A model generated the notes under the pieces. That model made no database searches and had not been told where the DNA came from. It worked only from the letters and a program-made list of their open reading frames with translations. Source: Albugo candida (lineage: Eukaryota; Oomycota; Peronosporomycetes; Albuginales). Taken from it: a stretch of 64,000 bases of DNA. Where the stretch lies: contig JBDOQK010000024.1 of NCBI GenBank assembly GCA_040437565.1, positions 248,001-312,000 on the forward strand, in the 5' to 3' direction. A program made the position numbers and the translations under genes. Numbering within the stretch: position 1 is the stretch's first letter; each line of letters starts with the position of its first letter. Shown piece by piece: positions 59,149 to 64,000 of the stretch.

Positions 59149-60651
59149 TTAGGTCGTCACTTTCTTCCTTTTCCTATTTCTTCTCTTCGGTTGGATTGTG
59201 GATTTTTTTTCAGTGTTGCTTTCAGTAGTTAGCTGCTCAGTAATGGCTAATGATCGCGGTGTTGTTGCTACTTGATCCTTCTCACGTTCGAAATATGCGA
59301 CAAAGAAGCCATTGGTGCCGTCCTCAATTGCATTCGCTCGCACCATCAATTTCGCATCAGATGATGACACTCCATTGACGGGAATACCTCGTCGCGGCCA
59401 GAATGGTAAACATTCTTTGAGTCGAAACCTATTCGACCCTTCTACTTTTTGAGTAGCCAAAGCTGCTGAAACGACCTCTTCGTTTTCAATCTTAAAAACC
59501 GAGCATGTTGAGTACACTATGCGGTCTACTTGGTCGAATGAGAAAGCTTTGCGTAGCATCAATAATTGAAATCTAGCAAGGGACTCTATCCTCTTGTGTG
59601 TCGTGCCATCTTCTTGCTCTAGGTCGTAGTCGGTCATCTCAGGTCTGCTAGCAATGTCTAGTAGATGATCAAATCGGTTATTCATTCCAGAACCCGAGCA
59701 AGAAGGATCTAGTACGATACTCTTCACATTTTCATAACGACGATCGTGTATATCGGCATCCAAAAAGTCTTGACAGGAAGCCTGCACAATCCCATCCGCT
59801 CCACACAATTCTAAACGACTTTCTAGTATCTTCAGTCGTGCTGTCGAACGATCAAACGCAAACACTTTACTATTCGTTGACATTCCCACCAACGTTTTTC
59901 CCAAAAGCATCGCTAAATGGGTTGTTTTGTTTCCTGGAGCTGCGCAAGCATCAATTATGTCTCCACCAGGCCATGCTGGATCACTTAGTAATACAAATGC
60001 AGGGAAACAACTCGCTTTGTCCTGTAAGACCAACTTCCCTTCCCTTACTAGCTCATGATCATGGAGTTCGATATTCCGAGGCAAAACGAGTAGGTCAGGA
60101 ATATGGACATCGTTTTGTGCCTTTGTCGTCTCAATGAATTCCGCTATCTCCTCTTTCCGTGCTTTGAGCGTATTCACACGTATATATCTGGGGATATCCA
60201 CTTGTGTAGAGCACTTTCTATTTTCAATTGGCAATAAATCTTCATGATCGCACACCTTCTCTTTAATTTTCATCCGCACAAGTGCTTCGCGCAACGCATT
60301 TGCGTGCTTCATGATTTCACGTTTCATGAACCCCCCACCAGCGATGCTCTTCTTTTTACCAAACAACAGGTCATAAATTGAGATGTAGATGGTCGCCAGA
60401 GTCACTGAAATGATTTGACTTTCTTTACTCTTTGACTTCGATTTGCATAATTGTCTGACCCGAGATTGGAATAATGGAACGGCTGCCACTAACTTTTCTA
60501 GAAGCGGTTTATGGCGGAGAGTTTCGCACACAAGAGCGAATGAACTTTTGGTATTAATAATATCAGGTGAGTACAACAGAGACTTGAGCCCGCCTCGACG
60601 ATTCTCATACTTTTGTAGCAATGACGCGGCTTCTTTGTACAGGTCGCTCAT
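59149..60651 (-). CDS. NSUN5: NSUN5-type 25S/28S rRNA cytosine-C5 methyltransferase
   Basis: RsmB/NOP2/Sun-family enzyme (yeast Rcm1) that methylates a cytosine of large-subunit rRNA using S-adenosylmethionine, in the nucleolus. Single exon, 500 aa, ATG 60649-60651 (MSDLYKEAASLLQKYE). Motifs: SAM-binding DACAAPGNKTTHLAMLLG (about residue 234), motif IV DPSCSGSGMNNRFD (about 316) in the NSUN5-characteristic form, and motif VI YSTCSVFKIENEEV (about 379) with the nucleophilic Cys. Conserved PRYIRVNTLK precedes the catalytic fold. The C terminus is a basic tail (PKRRNRKRKKV), a likely nuclear or nucleolar signal. The N-terminal 349 codons are repeated at 61280-62327 by gap 7 and should not be counted as a paralogue. 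Confidence 0.94.
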   Translation of the reverse strand: MSDLYKEAASLLQKYENRRGGLKSLLYSPDIINTKSSFALVCETLRHKPLLEKLVAAVPLFQSRVRQLCKSKSKSKESQIISVTLATIYISIYDLLFGKKKSIAGGGFMKREIMKHANALREALVRMKIKEKVCDHEDLLPIENRKCSTQVDIPRYIRVNTLKARKEEIAEFIETTKAQNDVHIPDLLVLPRNIELHDHELVREGKLVLQDKASCFPAFVLLSDPAWPGGDIIDACAAPGNKTTHLAMLLGKTLVGMSTNSKVFAFDRSTARLKILESRLELCGADGIVQASCQDFLDADIHDRRYENVKSIVLDPSCSGSGMNNRFDHLLDIASRPEMTDYDLEQEDGTTHKRIESLARFQLLMLRKAFSFDQVDRIVYSTCSVFKIENEEVVSAALATQKVEGSNRFRLKECLPFWPRRGIPVNGVSSSDAKLMVRANAIEDGTNGFFVAYFEREKDQVATTPRSLAITEQLTTESNTEKKSTIQPKRRNRKRKKVTT

Positions 60652-62855
60652 CTGTATGAGCAATTACCGTGTTCCCCTGATTATTATCTCAATCCAGCTT
60701 TCGAGAAAGCTGACATTTTTTTCGCGAATACTTCTATGTAATTCCTTTCAAGATAGACGCGTTCTATTCCGCTCAGCAGCTCGTATCATCCTGTAAGGAC
60801 AGCAAATGCAAAGAATCCAAGCTGTCATCCGGAGACGGAGAGACATGTCCTGTGTTTCGTGCTGCAATTGCAGAGACATTCGACGTCGCGTCGAGGCTGT
60901 AACCTTGTGAGTAATCGACTGCTTCTATCAGCTTCTTTCTCATCAGATGCTGGAGCTCCTCTTCAAGATCTTTTACTGTCCTTTTAGAGCCTCCTTCCGC
61001 GCACTGATGTCTCCAGTTGATAGCTTTCCAGTAATTTGGTAACTCCAATGTATTATCGCAAGTCTGAAAAAGAGTATTGTCGGACGAATTAGATGCAAAG
61101 AAGAAGAGGGAAGCATACATGTGACTGTGGTAGCATGAATAAAAGCTTTTTAAGGTCTTGTGATGTGTCCTCTGGAAAANNNNNNNNNNNNNNNNNNNNN
61201 NNNNNNNNNNNNNNNNNNNNNNNNNNNNNNNNNNNNNNNNNNNNNNNNNNNNNNNNNNNNNNNNNNNNNNNNNNNNNNNTGCCATCTTCTTGCTCTAGGT
61301 CGTAGTCGGTCATCTCAGGTCTGCTAGCAATGTCTAGTAGATGATCAAATCGGTTATTCATTCCAGAACCCGAGCAAGAAGGATCTAGTACGATACTCTT
61401 CACATTTTCATAACGACGATCGTGTATATCGGCATCCAAAAAGTCTTGACAGGAAGCCTGCACAATCCCATCCGCTCCACACAATTCTAAACGACTTTCT
61501 AGTATCTTCAGTCGTGCTGTCGAACGATCAAACGCAAACACTTTACTATTCGTTGACATTCCCACCAACGTTTTTCCCAAAAGCATCGCTAAATGGGTTG
61601 TTTTGTTTCCTGGAGCTGCGCAAGCATCAATTATGTCTCCACCAGGCCATGCTGGATCACTTAGTAATACAAATGCAGGGAAACAACTCGCTTTGTCCTG
61701 TAAGACCAACTTCCCTTCCCTTACTAGCTCATGATCATGGAGTTCGATATTCCGAGGCAAAACGAGTAGGTCAGGAATATGGACATCGTTTTGTGCCTTT
61801 GTCGTCTCAATGAATTCCGCTATCTCCTCTTTCCGTGCTTTGAGCGTATTCACACGTATATATCTGGGGATATCCACTTGTGTAGAGCACTTTCTATTTT
61901 CAATTGGCAATAAATCTTCATGATCGCACACCTTCTCTTTAATTTTCATCCGCACAAGTGCTTCGCGCAACGCATTTGCGTGCTTCATGATTTCACGTTT
62001 CATGAACCCCCCACCAGCGATGCTCTTCTTTTTACCAAACAACAGGTCATAAATTGAGATGTAGATGGTCGCCAGAGTCACTGAAATGATTTGACTTTCT
62101 TTACTCTTTGACTTCGATTTGCATAATTGTCTGACCCGAGATTGGAATAATGGAACGGCTGCCACTAACTTTTCTAGAAGCGGTTTATGGCGGAGAGTTT
62201 CGCACACAAGAGCGAATGAACTTTTGGTATTAATAATATCAGGTGAGTACAACAGAGACTTGAGCCCGCCTCGACGATTCTCATACTTTTGTAGCAATGA
62301 CGCGGCTTCTTTGTACAGGTCGCTCATCTGTATGAGCAATTACCGTGTTCCCCTGATTATTATCTCAATCCAGCTTTCGAGAAAGCTGACATTTTTTTCG
62401 CGAATACTTCTATGTAATTCCTTTCAAGATAGACGCGTTCTATTCCGCTCAGCAGCTCGTATCATCCTGTAAGGACAGCAAATGCAAAGAATCCAAGCTG
62501 TCATCCGGAGACGGAGAGACATGTCCTGTGTTTCGTGCTGCAATTGCAGAGACATTCGACGTCGCGTCGAGGCTGTAACCTTGTGAGTAATCGACTGCTT
62601 CTATCAGCTTCTTTCTCATCAGATGCTGGAGCTCCTCTTCAAGATCTTTTACTGTCCTTTTAGAGCCTCCTTCCGCGCACTGATGTCTCCAGTTGATAGC
62701 TTTCCAGTAATTTGGTAACTCCAATGTATTATCGCAAGTCTGAAAAAGAGTATTGTCGGACGAATTAGATGCAAAGAAGAAGAGGGAAGCATACATGTGA
62801 CTGTGGTAGCATGAATAAAAGCTTTTTAAGGTCTTGTGATGTGTCCTCTGGAAAA
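59604..62855. repeat. Assembly gap 7: 100 N flanked by 1576-bp identical copies
   Basis: 59604-61179 is repeated exactly at 61280-62855 around exactly 100 N (61180-61279). Each copy holds the N-terminal two-thirds of NSUN5 and the last exons of the HECT ligase, which otherwise would look like a tandem NSUN5-HECT duplication. It is the longest of the seven overlaps. Confidence 0.93.
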
Positions 62856-64000
62856 GGCATCTCGATGCGTAAAAACTATACTGGAGAGTGAGTACAAGAC
62901 TAACGCAAACGCTATGTCCACTCACCTCAGTACCTGGTAGAGGGAAGGATGCCACTCCCGTGATGAATTTGACTAGCTTTCGCTGTGTTGTGAGATCGAA
63001 TGCATCCACCACTTTCCAGAAAGTTTGTTGCAAGATTTCGCATTCAGCAAATGCGAGATCACAAGCGATCCGGTATATTTCACGCAAGGTCTTCGTATCT
63101 TGCTTAGAACTCTTCCAAGAGTGAAGCATATCATGGATATCAGCTGAAGAAATGTGCTCCGCCCTGAGCGTAGCTAGGGGTAATGTAATGTCAAAACCAT
63201 GCTTGATGTGCTGAATCTGCCATTTGTAATACGTAGCCTCTCCAAAATGGTTTTCTAGAACGAGATTGATATACTCCCCGTATGTCAAAGCTGTATCCAT
63301 TCCTTCAAGTCTGAGGTATTCAACAAAATCTTTCGGAGGTAATGCCTCGAGCTTTTCCAAAGCCTTCACCATGTCTGGATTCAGTGCCCTCGCTAGATCT
63401 AGCAGATCTTGTTGATCGTGTGGCTCATGAGAACATAGTAAACTGTAAAAGTGAGCAGGTATCATGATGTGATCAAGCCTTGTGAGATTGACTATGGCGT
63501 TCGCCAGAAACCACCCAAGGAATATCAGGCGCTCTCGCGATTCTATTGTATCAGGGAGATCTCGATTAAACCATACAGACTCGTTCCCTTGTATGTAAGA
63601 AAGCACGGGTGTAGTATGGTGATACAATCGTACATCGCGCACAGGCACATGCATAGTGTTATTGGATACTGATATGTCAAGCATGGCTGTACTACTATCC
63701 ACAATTGTAGTAATCACACAAGTGCGTGAAGTTCCGTCGATATCTGTCCACACAAGTCGAACACCAGGACTAAGTCTTTCGCAACATGTGGCGCAGAATA
63801 ATCGATTGCCTTCAATTACAATCTCAGCGTCTGATTCTCCAAGAACGTCAAGCATGTTTTCAGTCAGCTTCCAGGGTTCTGTAAAAGAATCCGATACAAG
63901 GAAGAACCATTCTTTAAGAGGTCCTCTTCCTTCTCCTTCCTCGACGTGAATAGAGTTTATCATCTTGTCACCAAATCTGCTTTTGAAGTAAGGGGTTATC
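62449..64000 (-). CDS. HECT-domain E3 ubiquitin ligase, C-terminal part
   Basis: The gene enters from beyond the right edge, so only its HECT domain is seen. Exons here are 62926-64000, 62795-62860 and 62449-62739, with introns of 65 and 55 nt. Landmarks: ITPYFKSRFGD near the edge, EGRGPLKEWFFLVS, RLIFLGWFLANAIVN, then the C lobe FITGVASFPLPGTE-MPFPEDTS. The catalytic loop LPQSH-TCDNTLELPNYW spans the last intron, with the thioester Cys codon at 62734-62736. Unusually, about 75 residues follow the HECT core: KDLEEELQHLMRKKLIEA, then a Ser/Asp-rich tail. HECT domains usually end within a few residues of the AI-x-x-x-x-GF motif, which I do not see. The same 3' exons appear at 60773-61179 in the doubled flank of gap 7. 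The substrate-recognition part lies outside the window. Confidence 0.88.
   Translation of the reverse strand, partial: ITPYFKSRFGDKMINSIHVEEGEGRGPLKEWFFLVSDSFTEPWKLTENMLDVLGESDAEIVIEGNRLFCATCCERLSPGVRLVWTDIDGTSRTCVITTIVDSSTAMLDISVSNNTMHVPVRDVRLYHHTTPVLSYIQGNESVWFNRDLPDTIESRERLIFLGWFLANAIVNLTRLDHIMIPAHFYSLLCSHEPHDQQDLLDLARALNPDMVKALEKLEALPPKDFVEYLRLEGMDTALTYGEYINLVLENHFGEATYYKWQIQHIKHGFDITLPLATLRAEHISSADIHDMLHSWKSSKQDTKTLREIYRIACDLAFAECEILQQTFWKVVDAFDLTTQRKLVKFITGVASFPLPGTEVSGHSVCVSLVLTLQYSFYASRCLFQRTHHKTLKSFYSCYHSHMYASLFFFASNSSDNTLFQTCDNTLELPNYWKAINWRHQCAEGGSKRTVKDLEEELQHLMRKKLIEAVDYSQGYSLDATSNVSAIAARNTGHVSPSPDDSLDSLHLLSLQDDTSC

Noticed and set aside
59604-62855. Apparent tandem duplication of the NSUN5 and HECT genes
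   Set aside because: The copies are identical and separated by exactly 100 N, as at six other places; an unmerged contig overlap explains it better.

Overview
This is nuclear DNA of a flagellated protist with a compact, gene-dense genome. Nearly every gene I could splice by hand has GT-AG introns of about 40-70 nt, intergenic spacers are often under 100 bp, and several genes belong to cilia or flagella (a DNHD1-like dynein heavy chain, IFT57, a SPAG17/PF6-like central-pair protein, an NPHP3-like STAND NTPase). Short introns, flagellar genes and a membrane-spanning protein fused to phospholipase D fit an oomycete or related stramenopile, but that placement is inference; no rRNA or other taxonomic marker is present.

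Layout: 1-2541 has no gene I can identify. On the + strand follow DNA polymerase epsilon (2542-10365), a NIPA-type transporter fused to a PLD domain (10661-13486) and a giant dynein-heavy-chain-like gene (13650-30402). It converges, with 9 bp between stop codons, on IFT57 (minus, 30412-31998). A zinc-finger plus three-repeat MYB gene (minus, 32088-34094) is divergent from symplekin (+, 35115-40148). Next come an EndoU ribonuclease with an IQ motif (+, 40366-41708), a protein built of two copies of an unrecognised unit (+, 41886-43752), a 141-aa unrecognised protein (minus), signal peptidase subunit SPC12 (+), a SET/NAP histone chaperone (minus), a SPAG17-like gene (minus), a membrane-anchored GH63-like protein (+), a PhyH-type dioxygenase (minus), the STAND NTPase (minus), NSUN5 (minus) and the 3' part of a HECT ubiquitin ligase (minus, runs off the window).

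The most important caution is structural. All seven runs of N are exactly 100 bases, and each is flanked by an identical direct copy of the same sequence (33 to 1576 bp). These look like neighbouring contigs whose overlapping ends were scaffolded without being merged, not biological duplications. With one copy and the Ns removed, every affected reading frame joins perfectly, so gene lengths below are given after that correction.

The genes do not form a pathway. They mix replication (Pol epsilon), mRNA 3'-end processing (symplekin), ribosome modification (NSUN5), chromatin (SET), secretion (SPC12), ubiquitination (HECT) and flagellar assembly and motility. The least ordinary items are the NIPA-PLD fusion, EndoU-IQ, the duplicated-unit protein, the GH63-like protein with altered active-site motifs and the dynein-like protein that has lost the main ATPase P-loop. 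No transposon, virus-derived element, tRNA, rRNA or CRISPR array was recognised.
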